Assembly (NCBI GenBank): GCA_022823465.1
Contig: JAJEHX010000043.1
Location: 1 to 38,734, forward strand
Origin: Candidatus Latescibacterota bacterium
GTDB taxonomy: Bacteria > JAAXHH01
Length of the DNA: 38,734 bases
Direction of reading: 5' to 3'
The notes under the pieces are model-generated. The model was not told the origin of the DNA, did not search any database, and saw only the letters and a program-made list of their open reading frames with translations. The position numbers and the translations under genes are program-made. This document shows positions 14,148-23,276 of this stretch, one piece after another; position 1 is the first letter of the stretch; each line of letters opens with the position of its first letter.

Positions 14148-15551
14148 TCAGGACGCATCGTAGCCTGCCCAGAAGGCCCCGCCCCACTCGCTGCCGGCAT
14201 CATCCCAATCATCACGCCAGGCAAAGAGTCGGTTCCGCAGGCCGTGCAAACGGTCCCTGTAGGACTCGATTCCGGCCAGATTGTGACATTCCCAGGGGTC
14301 CTGTACCAGGTCGAACAACTGCGTGGTGCGGCGTCCGCCGACCACGTACTCGATCAGCTTGAAGCGTTCGTCCTTCACCATGCGCTGCCACTGCCGGTAC
14401 GCGCCGAACAGCGTATCCCTCGGACGCGCGCCGGGGTCGTCGAATACGGACGCGAGGCTCTTCCCTTCCACGGAATCAGGCGTGTCGAAGCCGATCAGGT
14501 CGCACAGGGTGGGGAAGATGTCGAGCAGATACGCGTAAGCGTTCCGCCGGACACCTCGGGGGATGCCCGGACCGGAGAACACCAGGGGCACGCGAACGCT
14601 GTGTTCGTAAAGGTTCTGCTTTCCAAAAAGTCCATGCTGGCCGACAGCCAGTCCGTTGTCCCCTGCGAAGACCACGATGGTGTCATCCGCCTTTCCGGAT
14701 GCGTCCAGCGCGTCCAGGATCCTTCCCGCCTGGGCGTCGAGATGGGTAATCATCCCGTAGTATTCCGCGATATGGCGCCGCGTCGCGTCCGGGTCGCGGG
14801 GAAAGTCCTCGAGCAATTCGTCCCTTACTTTCAGGTCGCCGTTGTCGAAGGGATGACCACCCATGAAATTGTCCGGGAGCGATATGCTTTTAGGATCATA
14901 CAATGCCAGGTATTCTTCCGGCATGGTCCGCGGGTCGTGAGGCGCCATGAACGAGACGTACATGAAGAAGGGATCGCGTGAGTCAGAAGCGTGCAGCCAT
15001 TCGGCGGCGCAGTCTGCGAAAACCTCGCTGGAATGCCTGCCGGCGTGTACGTGGTCCCCTTTTCGGATATTCAACGCGTTCGTCCTGAAGGCATCAGGGC
15101 ATTGTGGAAGCGTCCCGTCGTACCGGCCTGCCGCGTCGTAGTCGAAGACCGGCACGTTCCAGTGATCGTCCATGCCGCCGAAGAAGATCTCCGCTCCATC
15201 CGAAAAACTGCGGGAGAACGACGAGGGCCCGTTATGCCATTTGCCCGTTCCCCAGGTACAGTAGCCGCGGGACTGCAGGTATTCCCCGATCATCACGTGT
15301 TCCGGGGGAATGTCCGCGCCGGCCCCGTCAAGATGAAACAGGGTCCGCCCCGTGTGCAGCATGGCCCGGCTGGGCATGCAAACCGCCGCCGAGGTACCTC
15401 CGGGTATGTGTGCATGGGTAAACGCGGTACCCCGGGACACCAGCCGGTCCAGCGCCGGCGTTTGCACGCAGGGGTTGCCGAGCGCCCCTATCGTGTCGAA
15501 GCGCTGGTCGTCTGTGAACAGGAACAGGACGTTTGGCGGTTTGCGTGACAA
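14148..15551 (-). CDS. Type I sulfatase (formylglycine-dependent, alkaline-phosphatase fold)
   Basis: A 467-residue arylsulfatase-family enzyme that would hydrolyse a sulfate ester, most likely on a carbohydrate. Seen are the N-terminal metal motif TDDQ, the activation site CMPSR with Cys58 (converted to formylglycine in this family), GTGKWHNG, the PHDP histidine block and the metal-binding GDNG followed by GKQNLYEHSVRVPL. The frame remains open to an ATG at 15680, but that extension has no homology. The TTG at 15551 is preceded by GGGAGG at ribosome-binding distance and yields MSRKPPNVLFLFTDDQ, the usual sulfatase beginning, so TTG is chosen. No signal peptide is seen with this start. The anaerobic or aerobic maturase is not in the window. 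The LRR lipoprotein lies downstream on the same strand. Confidence 0.92.
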   Translation of the reverse strand: MSRKPPNVLFLFTDDQRFDTIGALGNPCVQTPALDRLVSRGTAFTHAHIPGGTSAAVCMPSRAMLHTGRTLFHLDGAGADIPPEHVMIGEYLQSRGYCTWGTGKWHNGPSSFSRSFSDGAEIFFGGMDDHWNVPVFDYDAAGRYDGTLPQCPDAFRTNALNIRKGDHVHAGRHSSEVFADCAAEWLHASDSRDPFFMYVSFMAPHDPRTMPEEYLALYDPKSISLPDNFMGGHPFDNGDLKVRDELLEDFPRDPDATRRHIAEYYGMITHLDAQAGRILDALDASGKADDTIVVFAGDNGLAVGQHGLFGKQNLYEHSVRVPLVFSGPGIPRGVRRNAYAYLLDIFPTLCDLIGFDTPDSVEGKSLASVFDDPGARPRDTLFGAYRQWQRMVKDERFKLIEYVVGGRRTTQLFDLVQDPWECHNLAGIESYRDRLHGLRNRLFAWRDDWDDAGSEWGGAFWAGYDAS

Positions 15552-15887
15552 GATGTTATATCCTCCCTGAAGACATGAGTCCAAAATACCTGGATCCGGG
15601 AATAATGCTTGAGGAAGATGTGATGAATTTATGAGCAGGCGCAGACTCGTCGGGTAATCCGTCAATAAAGCCGGCGCCACCCGGCAAAGTCAAGATACAA
15701 GGCAGTTGACACCAGGCGCGCCAATCGTGGATTGCGCTACCAGCTCCTGGTACACCCCGTTATATTGTACGCTTGCACGGGTTGGAACGGGGCCATGGTT
15801 GAATGAACGTGCTCGCCAGTCTGCCGCCGCGGGTACTCACCAGAAAGCAGGCTGACCGTCAAAATCGTCAAACAATACCAGATTCGT
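15552..15887. other. Divergent intergenic spacer (336 bases) between the sulfatase and the YgjP-type gene
   Basis: No convincing gene was found. On the minus strand the sulfatase ribosome binding site lies at its left edge and a weak promoter candidate sits at 15664-15693. On the plus strand a TATATT (15761-15766) and a TTGACA (15706-15711) occur, but 49 bases separate them, so they do not form one promoter. The bases just before 15888 carry no clear ribosome binding site. Confidence 0.5.
15664..15693 (-). promoter_or_regulatory. Weak candidate promoter for the sulfatase-lipoprotein pair
   Basis: On the minus strand TTGACT (15693-15688) is followed after 18 bases by TTTATT (15669-15664), five and four matches to the sigma-70 boxes. 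Transcription would start near 15657, about 105 bases before the TTG start at 15551. Confidence 0.3.
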
Positions 15888-16583
15888 GTGGATGACGTGG
15901 AGGCGGACGTCTACAGGAAGCGGATCAGGCACCTGTATCTCAGGGTGGGACCGCCCGACGGACGCGTGCGGGTTTCCGCCCCGGTCCACCTGGACGATGA
16001 AGCGATCCGGAAGGCTGTGATCAAGCGTATGTCGTGGATCCGGCGGCAACAGGAAAAACAACGCCGTCGCGGCACCGAACCCGATTACCAACTCGTTACC
16101 GGGGAACGGCATTACGTAGAAGGCATGAGTATCCCACTCAATCTCACCACCTATAATGGACCGCCCACCGTTTATCTGCTGGGTGAATCGACCCTCGAGA
16201 TGCGGGTACGCCCCGATGACGACCTGCCGGCGCGCCGGGATCTGCTCTCCCGCTGGTACCGCCGCCGGCTGGAGTCCCGGGTGCCCGCGATGATCGCGGC
16301 GTGGGAGCCGGTAATGGGGGTCACGGTGGCGGAATGGCGCATCCGGAAGATGAAGACCCGCTGGGGTACCTGCAACTGCCGAGCCTCCCGGATCTGGTTG
16401 AACCTGGAACTGGCCAAGAAACCCGTCCGTTGCCTCGAATACGTGATCGTCCACGAGATGGCGCACCTGATCGAGCCTTCGCACAACCGGCGGTTCTGGG
16501 GTATCCTCGACAGACTGATGCCAGACTGGCGGACGTACCGGGAAGAACTGAACCGGTTTCCGGATACGGGACATGAAGGGTAA
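15888..16583 (+). CDS. YgjP-like M48-type metallopeptidase domain protein (DUF45/WLM)
   Basis: A 231-residue protein of the YgjP family. The N-terminal half holds the basic RKRIRHLYLRV and DGRVRVSAP strands typical of the family. The C-terminal half has the RKMKTRWGTCN motif and the zinc site HEMAHLIEPSHNRRFW, with the HExxH pair plus a downstream histidine. It is predicted to be a soluble cytoplasmic zinc protease; the wider family's substrates are not settled. The GTG at 15888 is the only reasonable start. Homology-like sequence (VKIVKQYQIRV) continues about ten codons upstream without an ATG, GTG or TTG, so a CTG at 15852 or a rarer start codon remains possible. Confidence 0.85.
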   Translation: MDDVEADVYRKRIRHLYLRVGPPDGRVRVSAPVHLDDEAIRKAVIKRMSWIRRQQEKQRRRGTEPDYQLVTGERHYVEGMSIPLNLTTYNGPPTVYLLGESTLEMRVRPDDDLPARRDLLSRWYRRRLESRVPAMIAAWEPVMGVTVAEWRIRKMKTRWGTCNCRASRIWLNLELAKKPVRCLEYVIVHEMAHLIEPSHNRRFWGILDRLMPDWRTYREELNRFPDTGHEG

Positions 16584-16766
16584 TAAAGTTCAGCGCGCGC
16601 TTCCCCGCCCGCCCGATCAGTACCCCAGAATTACCTTGTGTACCGATATCTTACCGCCTATTTTCTGACCGGCGTTCCAGGCCGGCCTTCAAGCCGTCGC
16701 AGTGCGTTTTTTCGATCGCCGGCAGGTGTTGCGCATGGCCTGGACTGCGGAACGCGCCTGCGGCCT

Positions 16767-16811
16767 GGATCGCTGTACGCGGTCTGACTCCGGATCGCTG
16801 TACGCGGTCTG
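16767..16811 (+). repeat. Perfect 20-base direct repeat (period 25) upstream of ileS
   Basis: An identical 20-base unit beginning GGATCGCTGTAC occurs at 16767-16786 and again at 16792-16811, with five bases between. It lies 37 bases before the ileS start. It may be a two-site regulatory element spaced at about 2.4 helical turns or a recent duplication. No T-box features (specifier hairpin or antiterminator bulge) were recognised around it. Confidence 0.8.
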
Positions 16812-16847
16812 GCAGTTCGTTGAATCATGTAGCAACGGGTGGGTTGC

Positions 16848-19800
16848 ATGAAGTTCAAACCCTTTGATGGAAAGATGGAATACCCCGCCATGGAGGAGCG
16901 CATTCTCGCGTGGTGGGAAGACCACCGAATCTTCGAGAAACTGCGAACGCAACTGGCGGATAGCCCGGTCTGGTCCTTTATCGACGGTCCGATCACGGCG
17001 AACAACGCCATGGGCGTCCACCATGCATGGGGCCGCACTTACAAGGACATGTACTGCCGCTACAAGGCCATGAAGGGGTTCAACCAGCGGTGGCAGAACG
17101 GGTTCGATTGCCAGGGCCTGTGGGTGGAAGTCGAGGTGGAGCGGGCGCTGGGTTTCGATTCGAAACGGGATATCGAGACCTTCGGCCTGGCCGAGTTCTC
17201 GAGAGCCTGCCGCGCCCGGGTGGACGAGTACGCGGAGCGGATCACGCGGCAGTCCATACGCATGGGGCACTGGATGCAGTGGTACCATGACGACGGCCAT
17301 CCGGCCTCCTACTACACTCTGGACGACAACAACATCGAACACATCTGGCACTTTCTCAAGGCCTGCGACGCCAGGAAATGGCTCTACCGCGGTTACCGGT
17401 CCATGCCCTGGTGCTGGCGTTGCGGTACCAGCCTGAGCCAGCACGAGCTGGTGGATTCGTACCAGGAGCAGACCGATCCATCCTGTTTCTTCCGCTGCCG
17501 CGTCGGGGGCCGCGAAGACGAGTACTTCCTGGTCTGGACCACCACGCCGTGGACCCTCACCGCCAATACGGCGCTGGCGCTGCACCCCGAGGCGGAATAC
17601 GCGAAGGCGAGTCTGGACGGCGAACACTACTACCTGATGAAAACGCTCGTCGAGACCGTCCTGCCGCCGGAAGCCGAAGTAGTCGAGATCATGAAGGGCG
17701 AAGACCTGATCGGGCTGCCGTTCCACGGTCCCCTGGAAGATCTGCCCGCGCAGCGGGACGTTAACCGGACCACGGTGGCGTGGGACATGGTCTCGGACGA
17801 GGAAGGCACGGGGATCGTCCACATCGCGCCGGGCTGCGGCGCCGAGGATTACCAACTCGGCCAGGAACTCGGCCTGGCCATCATCGTGCCTATTGACGAA
17901 AACGGCTATTTTACAGGCGATATCGGTCCGCTCGCCGAAACCCACGTCCGGGAATCGGCCGAAGGGGTGAGGCGGGAGCTGGAGTCCCGGGGCGTGCTGT
18001 TCCGCTGGGAAGACTACACGCACCGTTATCCCTTCTGCTGGCGATGCAAGACCCCCCTGGTCTTTCGTCTGGCCGACGAGTGGTTCATTTCCGCGGACGA
18101 GATCAGGGCGCCGATGAAGCAGGCCGCCGCGACGGTCCGGTGGGTGCCCGAGTACAGCGGACTCCTGATGCAGGACTGGCTGGACAATATGGGGGACTGG
18201 TGCATATCGCGCCGCCGTTTCTGGGGGCTGCCCCTGCCCTTCTACTGTTGCGGGAGCTGCGACCACGTGAACGTATTGGGGAGCACGGCCGAACTGCGTG
18301 AGCGGGCCGTGAATCCCGGGCTCGTCGACGAGCTGCCAGAACTCCACCGGCCCTGGATCGATGAGATCGAGATCACCTGCGAGCGGTGCGGCGAGGCCGT
18401 CAGCAGGGTGACCGAAGTGGGCGACTGCTGGCTGGATGCGGGGATCGTACCCTTTTCGACGCTAAACTACCTGCCGGAGCACCGCGGCATCGAAGGCACG
18501 ATCCGGTCGGAACGCGGGCCGGAGGCCGAGCGGGACAAGGCGGGTATTGCCCTTGCGGGCGGATCGGAGTCCACCTGGGAATCCTGGTTTCCCGCGGACT
18601 GGATCACGGAAATGCGGGAACAGATCAGGCTCTGGTTCTATTCCCAGCTGTTCATGTCGGTGACGCTCTATGACCGCCCCCCGTTCAAGGCGGTACTCAC
18701 CTACGAAGAGATGCGGGACGAGAATGGCGAACCCTTCAGCAAGAGCGGCGACAACGCGATCGCCGTGGAGGACGCCACGGCCCGCATGGGGGCCGACGTG
18801 ATGCGATGGCAGTACGCCGGCGCGCCGCTGAACATGGTCTTCCGGTTCGGCTACGGCCCGGCCGAAGAGGTTACACGGAAAATGCTGAGGCTGTGGAACG
18901 TCTACGCTTTCTTCGTGACCTACGCCAACCTGCCGGACTGTCCTCCCATTGCCGCTTCCGCGCCTGTTTCGGGCCGCGGCGAACTCGACCGGTGGGTGCT
19001 TTCCCGGCTCCATAAGCTGATCCGTCACTGCAACGACAGACTGGACCATTTCGATTCGGCGTCCGTAGTCCGCGAAACCGAGCGTTTCATCGACGTGCTT
19101 TCCACCTGGTATGTCCGCCGGAGCAGGCGCCGGTTCTGGAAGAGCGGGGACGACGCGGACAAGCAGTCGGCCATCCAGACGCTCTACGAAGTGCTGGTGG
19201 CGACGAGCAAGCTGATCGCGCCCATACTGCCCTTCTCCGCGGAAGAGCTCTACCAGAGCCTGGTCCCTCCCGTCGATCCATCAGCGCCCGAGAGCGTCCA
19301 TCTCTGCCGTTACCCGGAGGCCGACGATGCGTTGATAGACCAGGACCTCATGGACGACATGGAAGATCTCATGCAGGTCATCGAACTGGGCCGCGCCGTG
19401 CGCAACGAAGCCCGGATGAAGGTCCGCCAGCCCGCGTTGCGGCTGTTGGTGAAACCCGCAAGCGCCCGGCAGGGCGGGACTATTGCGCGGCTGCAGGCGC
19501 AGATCCTGGAAGAATTGAACGTGAAGGCCCTGGCCCTGGTCGATAGCGAGGATGCCTTCCGCGGGTATGCCGTAAAGCCGGATTTCTCCAAATGGGGTCC
19601 CCGTTTCGGCAAGCAGTTGAACTCGATTCGCCAGGCCCTGGAGGCCCTGGACGGCGACGAAACCGGCGCCCGCGTCGCGGGGGGCGAGTCGCTGTCGCTG
19701 GAGGTGGACGGCGCGCGGGTCGAATTGTCGCCGGACGAACTCGTTGTCGAGCGGGTGGACGCGGACGGACTGGCCGTGATATCCGATTTTGGCTGCACCG

Positions 19801-20090
19801 TCGCCATCGACACGACGGTCACCCGCGATCTCCTGCTGGAAGGATTGATGCGGGACTTCGTCCGTCATGTGCAGAATCTGCGCAAGGAAGCGGACTTCAA
19901 TGTGAACGACCGGATCACCCTGTTCTACCAGGCCGACGGCGATCTGGCCGAGGCCATAGACGCCCACGCCGACTACATCAGGACGGAGACGCTTTCAACG
20001 GATCTTCGCGACGAGCCCGTACCGGAGGATGTGCACGCCGGCGAACTCAAGCTCGGCGGGCACGTCGTGCGCATCGGGGTGTTGAAGTAA
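16848..20090 (+). CDS. ileS: Isoleucyl-tRNA synthetase, divergent class I subgroup
   Basis: A 1080-residue class I synthetase that should charge tRNA-Ile. The catalytic domain begins with GPITANNAMGVHHAWGRTYKD, where the HIGH-type site reads HHAW (residues 58-61). The KMSKS loop reads PFSKS ending at 633. An editing (CP1) domain appears intact, with VWTTTPWTL and GTGIVHIAPGCGAEDY. Cysteine pairs WCWRCGT, CWRCKT and ITCERC suggest structural zinc sites. The anticodon-binding domain (NVYAFFVTYANLP onward) and a DUF5915-like C-terminal domain follow. The order and length fit the long IleRS type. The ATG at 16848 is chosen over a GTG at 16839 because GGGTGG precedes it and MKFKPFD is the natural start. 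Unusual active-site motifs make this a second-copy or lineage-specific form; I cannot tell whether the genome has another. Confidence 0.85.
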   Translation: MKFKPFDGKMEYPAMEERILAWWEDHRIFEKLRTQLADSPVWSFIDGPITANNAMGVHHAWGRTYKDMYCRYKAMKGFNQRWQNGFDCQGLWVEVEVERALGFDSKRDIETFGLAEFSRACRARVDEYAERITRQSIRMGHWMQWYHDDGHPASYYTLDDNNIEHIWHFLKACDARKWLYRGYRSMPWCWRCGTSLSQHELVDSYQEQTDPSCFFRCRVGGREDEYFLVWTTTPWTLTANTALALHPEAEYAKASLDGEHYYLMKTLVETVLPPEAEVVEIMKGEDLIGLPFHGPLEDLPAQRDVNRTTVAWDMVSDEEGTGIVHIAPGCGAEDYQLGQELGLAIIVPIDENGYFTGDIGPLAETHVRESAEGVRRELESRGVLFRWEDYTHRYPFCWRCKTPLVFRLADEWFISADEIRAPMKQAAATVRWVPEYSGLLMQDWLDNMGDWCISRRRFWGLPLPFYCCGSCDHVNVLGSTAELRERAVNPGLVDELPELHRPWIDEIEITCERCGEAVSRVTEVGDCWLDAGIVPFSTLNYLPEHRGIEGTIRSERGPEAERDKAGIALAGGSESTWESWFPADWITEMREQIRLWFYSQLFMSVTLYDRPPFKAVLTYEEMRDENGEPFSKSGDNAIAVEDATARMGADVMRWQYAGAPLNMVFRFGYGPAEEVTRKMLRLWNVYAFFVTYANLPDCPPIAASAPVSGRGELDRWVLSRLHKLIRHCNDRLDHFDSASVVRETERFIDVLSTWYVRRSRRRFWKSGDDADKQSAIQTLYEVLVATSKLIAPILPFSAEELYQSLVPPVDPSAPESVHLCRYPEADDALIDQDLMDDMEDLMQVIELGRAVRNEARMKVRQPALRLLVKPASARQGGTIARLQAQILEELNVKALALVDSEDAFRGYAVKPDFSKWGPRFGKQLNSIRQALEALDGDETGARVAGGESLSLEVDGARVELSPDELVVERVDADGLAVISDFGCTVAIDTTVTRDLLLEGLMRDFVRHVQNLRKEADFNVNDRITLFYQADGDLAEAIDAHADYIRTETLSTDLRDEPVPEDVHAGELKLGGHVVRIGVLK

Positions 20091-20191
20091 GCTTCGGAGG
20101 CAGGATGCGGTCCGGGCCGGGCCGGCCCATCCGCCGAATCCTTACCTGGCCGGACATCGAACCTGCGAACAGCACGCAAAAGGACCAGCCG

Positions 20192-21607
20192 ATGCGACGC
20201 ACTAAAATCGTTTGCACCGTGGGTCCCGCGACCAGTTCGCCCGAAATGATCCGCCAGGTCCTCGAGGCCGGCGTAGACGTCTTCCGCCTGAATTTCTCCC
20301 ATGGCAATCCAGACGATCATCGAAAATGCGTCCACCGTATACGATGCGCCGCGGATGACGTCGGTAAACCCGTCGCCGTCCTCCAGGACCTGCCCGGCCC
20401 CAAAATACGCATAGGAAAATTCAAGGACGGTCCCGTACGGCTGGGCGTGGGCGATGGATTCACCCTGACTGCGGATCCGGTGCCCGGCGACCGGACCAGG
20501 GTATCAGTGAATTACGCCCGGCTGGCGGACGAAGTACGGTCGGGTCAGCGCCTGCTGCTGGCCGACGGCGTGGTCGAATTGCGCATCGAGGCTGTGGAAC
20601 CACCCGAAATACGTTGCAGGGTGCTTCTGGGGGGCACGCTCTCCGATCATAAGGGCATCACGGTACCGCGCGGCGCCACGGGTATCGCCGCCTTCACGGA
20701 AAATGACCGGGACCTGTTGCTGGCCGGGCTCGACATGGGCGTGGACATGGCCGCCTTATCCTTTGTCCGCAACAGGGCTGACGTGATGAGCGCGCGAAGA
20801 CTGCTGGACAGCCGGGGATCGGGCCTGCCCCTGATGGCCAAGATCGAGAAACCGGAGGCCGTGGAGGCGCTCGACGATATCCTGCCGGCCGTGGAGGCAC
20901 TCATGGTCGCCCGAGGAGACCTGGGCGTGGAAATCCCCTACCAGGATGTCCCGCTGGTACAGAAAGACATCATAGCCAAGGCCCTGCATGCCGCGCGGCC
21001 CGTCGTCACGGCCACGCAGATGCTGCGGTCCATGGTCGAGAGTCCCAGGCCCACGCGGGCCGAGGCGGCCGACGTGGCCAATGCCGTCCTTGACGGATCT
21101 GACGCGGTGATGCTGTCGGAAGAGAGCGCCACCGGCGCCTATCCGGTGGAAGCCGTGCGCGCGCTGGCGGCCATCGCGGAACAGGCCGAAGCAAGGTTGT
21201 TCCAGCGAACCCCACATGGGATCCATGAGCGAAGCGGAATACCCGATGTCTCGGAGGCGCTCAGCCATGCCTCCTGCGTACTGGCCCTGGAAGCCGGCGC
21301 GAAGGCCATTGTCTGTTGCACGCGATCCGGACACACCGCCCGGATGGCCGCGCGGCACCGCATCAGCGTTCCGATCATCGCGGTCAGTCCGGAGGAATCG
21401 ACCGTCCGGCGGCTCGCCCTGGTCTGGGGGGTCAAACCGGTTCTATGCGATGAGTTCGATTCGACGGACGGGATGATCCGTACATCGCTCGATGCGGCTC
21501 GAACAGCCGGGGGGCTCAGCTCGGGCGATCACATCGTCGTCATTGGCGGATCGCCGTCGGCAGGCCCCGGTCACACGGACTTCCTCCGGGTCGCAGCCGT
21601 GCCCTAG
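20192..21607 (+). CDS. pyk: Pyruvate kinase
   Basis: A 471-residue glycolytic enzyme transferring phosphate from phosphoenolpyruvate to ADP. Visible motifs are RRTKIVCTVGP at the start, the RLNFSHG metal/substrate motif, QDLPGPKIRIG, the catalytic lysine in MAKIEKPEA, ARGDLGVEI, and the TATQML and RAEAADVANAVLDGSDAVMLS blocks. The C-terminal allosteric domain is present and complete. The frame extends far upstream within ileS, but the ATG at 20192 has AAGGA eight bases before it and matches the family start exactly. It follows ileS by about 100 bases and may be co-transcribed with it. Confidence 0.97.
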   Translation: MRRTKIVCTVGPATSSPEMIRQVLEAGVDVFRLNFSHGNPDDHRKCVHRIRCAADDVGKPVAVLQDLPGPKIRIGKFKDGPVRLGVGDGFTLTADPVPGDRTRVSVNYARLADEVRSGQRLLLADGVVELRIEAVEPPEIRCRVLLGGTLSDHKGITVPRGATGIAAFTENDRDLLLAGLDMGVDMAALSFVRNRADVMSARRLLDSRGSGLPLMAKIEKPEAVEALDDILPAVEALMVARGDLGVEIPYQDVPLVQKDIIAKALHAARPVVTATQMLRSMVESPRPTRAEAADVANAVLDGSDAVMLSEESATGAYPVEAVRALAAIAEQAEARLFQRTPHGIHERSGIPDVSEALSHASCVLALEAGAKAIVCCTRSGHTARMAARHRISVPIIAVSPEESTVRRLALVWGVKPVLCDEFDSTDGMIRTSLDAARTAGGLSSGDHIVVIGGSPSAGPGHTDFLRVAAVP

Positions 21608-21672
21608 CAGAGCGCGGCGTCAAGAAACCCGCAAGAATCGTTGGACTTAACGTTGAATGGAAGGGAGGCGCC

Positions 21673-23199
21673 ATGCCTTCCGGCGGACTGACATTCGTCG
21701 ACTGGACCATCATCGTCGGATATGCCCTCGCGACCATCTCGCTGGGCTACTACTACAGCCGCAGGCAAAGCACGGTCAGCGAGTATTTCACTGGCGGCGG
21801 GCGCATGCCGCCGACCCTGATCGGCTTCTCGCTGTTCGCCACCCTGCTCAGCACCATCTCCTACCTGTCCATCCCGGGCGAGGCCATCGGCAAGGGGCCC
21901 GTCTGGATGCTCAACTACCTTACGATTCCGATCATCTTCCTTGTGGTGGGCTACGGCCTGATTCCGGTTTACATGAGGACGCGCGTAACGAGCGCCTATG
22001 AACTGCTGGAGGACAGGCTCGGCGTGGGCATCCGCCTGCTGGGCGCGGTCATGTTCATCCTGCTCCGACTGGTATGGATGGCCCTGCTGATCTACCTGTC
22101 CGCAAAGGCCATGACCGTCATGCTGGGCGTGGGCGACGACTGGATCCCCGCCATTACGCTGGTTACCGGGCTCGTCGCGGTCATTTACACTTCGCTGGGC
22201 GGCCTGCGGGCGGTGGTGATTACCGATACGCTGCAAACCCTGCTCATGCTGGGCGGCGCCATTCTGGTCATCGTCACGGTTACCATGCATTTCGGAGGAT
22301 TCGGCTGGTTTCCGAACTCCTGGCAGCCCCATTGGGATGAACAACCGGTCTTCAGCCTGGACCCGTCCGTGCGCCTGACCGTGATCGGATCCATGATGGC
22401 GTCAATGGTGTGGGCCATCGCCACGGCCGGTGGCGACCAGACCGTGGTGCAGCGGTTCATGGCGACGACAGACGCCCGCGCGGCCCGGCGGTCCTATCTG
22501 ACCCAGCAACTAGTGGGACTCTGCATCGGGGTCACCCTGTGGGTCGCCGGATTCGCACTACTCGGCTTCTTCCAGGACCAGCCCGGCCTGCTGCCCACCG
22601 GCGCCGATCTGGACGGCCAGGCAGACCACGTGTTCCCCCATTACATCGCCTACTACCTGCCTCCCGGCGTATCCGGGTTCGTGGTGGCCGCCATGTTCGC
22701 GGCCGCCATGTCGAGCCTGGACTCCGGGGTCAATGCCATTACGGCCGTGGTTTCGACTGATTTCATCGGCCGGTTCAGAAGGTCGCCGGCAACGGAACAG
22801 CAGTTGACGCGAACGGCGAAAACGCTCGCCTTCATCATTGGGGCCATTGTGGTCGGCGCGAGTTCATTGATGGAACTGGTGCCTGGTAATATCACGGCGG
22901 TGACCAACAAGACTTCTAACCTGCTGACAACGCCGATTTTCGCCCTGTTCTTCTTCGCTTTGTTCGTACCGTTCGCCCGGCCGGCCGGCGTCGTCGCGGG
23001 CGCGGTGTGCGGCATCCTCACCGCCTCGCTGATCGCCTTTTCCGGTCCGCTATTCGGCATGTTGCCCGATGGGAACGACCCGGTCAGTTTCATGTGGATC
23101 AGTCCGGTAGCTCTGGCAGTGAACTTGAGCGTCGGCACGGCGGTGAGCTGGATCCTGGCCAGGCGCGCATACGCTCGCGGAGACCAGATTAAGGAATAA
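21673..23199 (+). CDS. Sodium:solute symporter (SSS/SLC5 family)
   Basis: A 508-residue inner-membrane transporter with about 13 hydrophobic spans that couples sodium entry to uptake of a sugar, carboxylate or similar solute. Family marks are the N-terminal FTGGGRMPP loop before TM2, the LSTISYLSIPGEA helix, the TSLGGLRAVVITD segment and the FAAAMSSLDSGVNAITAV helix with the SSxDS-type sodium-site residues. The ATG at 21673 has GGGAGG immediately upstream. It lies 65 bases after pyk. The nearby sulfatase and sugar genes are consistent with carbohydrate uptake, but the substrate cannot be read from the sequence. Confidence 0.92.
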   Translation: MPSGGLTFVDWTIIVGYALATISLGYYYSRRQSTVSEYFTGGGRMPPTLIGFSLFATLLSTISYLSIPGEAIGKGPVWMLNYLTIPIIFLVVGYGLIPVYMRTRVTSAYELLEDRLGVGIRLLGAVMFILLRLVWMALLIYLSAKAMTVMLGVGDDWIPAITLVTGLVAVIYTSLGGLRAVVITDTLQTLLMLGGAILVIVTVTMHFGGFGWFPNSWQPHWDEQPVFSLDPSVRLTVIGSMMASMVWAIATAGGDQTVVQRFMATTDARAARRSYLTQQLVGLCIGVTLWVAGFALLGFFQDQPGLLPTGADLDGQADHVFPHYIAYYLPPGVSGFVVAAMFAAAMSSLDSGVNAITAVVSTDFIGRFRRSPATEQQLTRTAKTLAFIIGAIVVGASSLMELVPGNITAVTNKTSNLLTTPIFALFFFALFVPFARPAGVVAGAVCGILTASLIAFSGPLFGMLPDGNDPVSFMWISPVALAVNLSVGTAVSWILARRAYARGDQIKE

Positions 23200-23276
23200 G
23201 GTGAACCGATACGTGTCTGGCAGCCGATAATTCGACAGCAGGCAGGTAGATTAATTCGTTCCGGAGAAGCAAGATT

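Noticed and set aside
16584-16847. Possible T-box leader before ileS
   Set aside because: No antiterminator-type conserved bases, specifier hairpin or terminator with T-tract was seen; only the 20-base repeat stands out.
16689-18347. 552-codon minus-strand open frame
   Set aside because: Shadow of ileS in a GC-rich region; no domain pattern, while the plus strand carries the synthetase.
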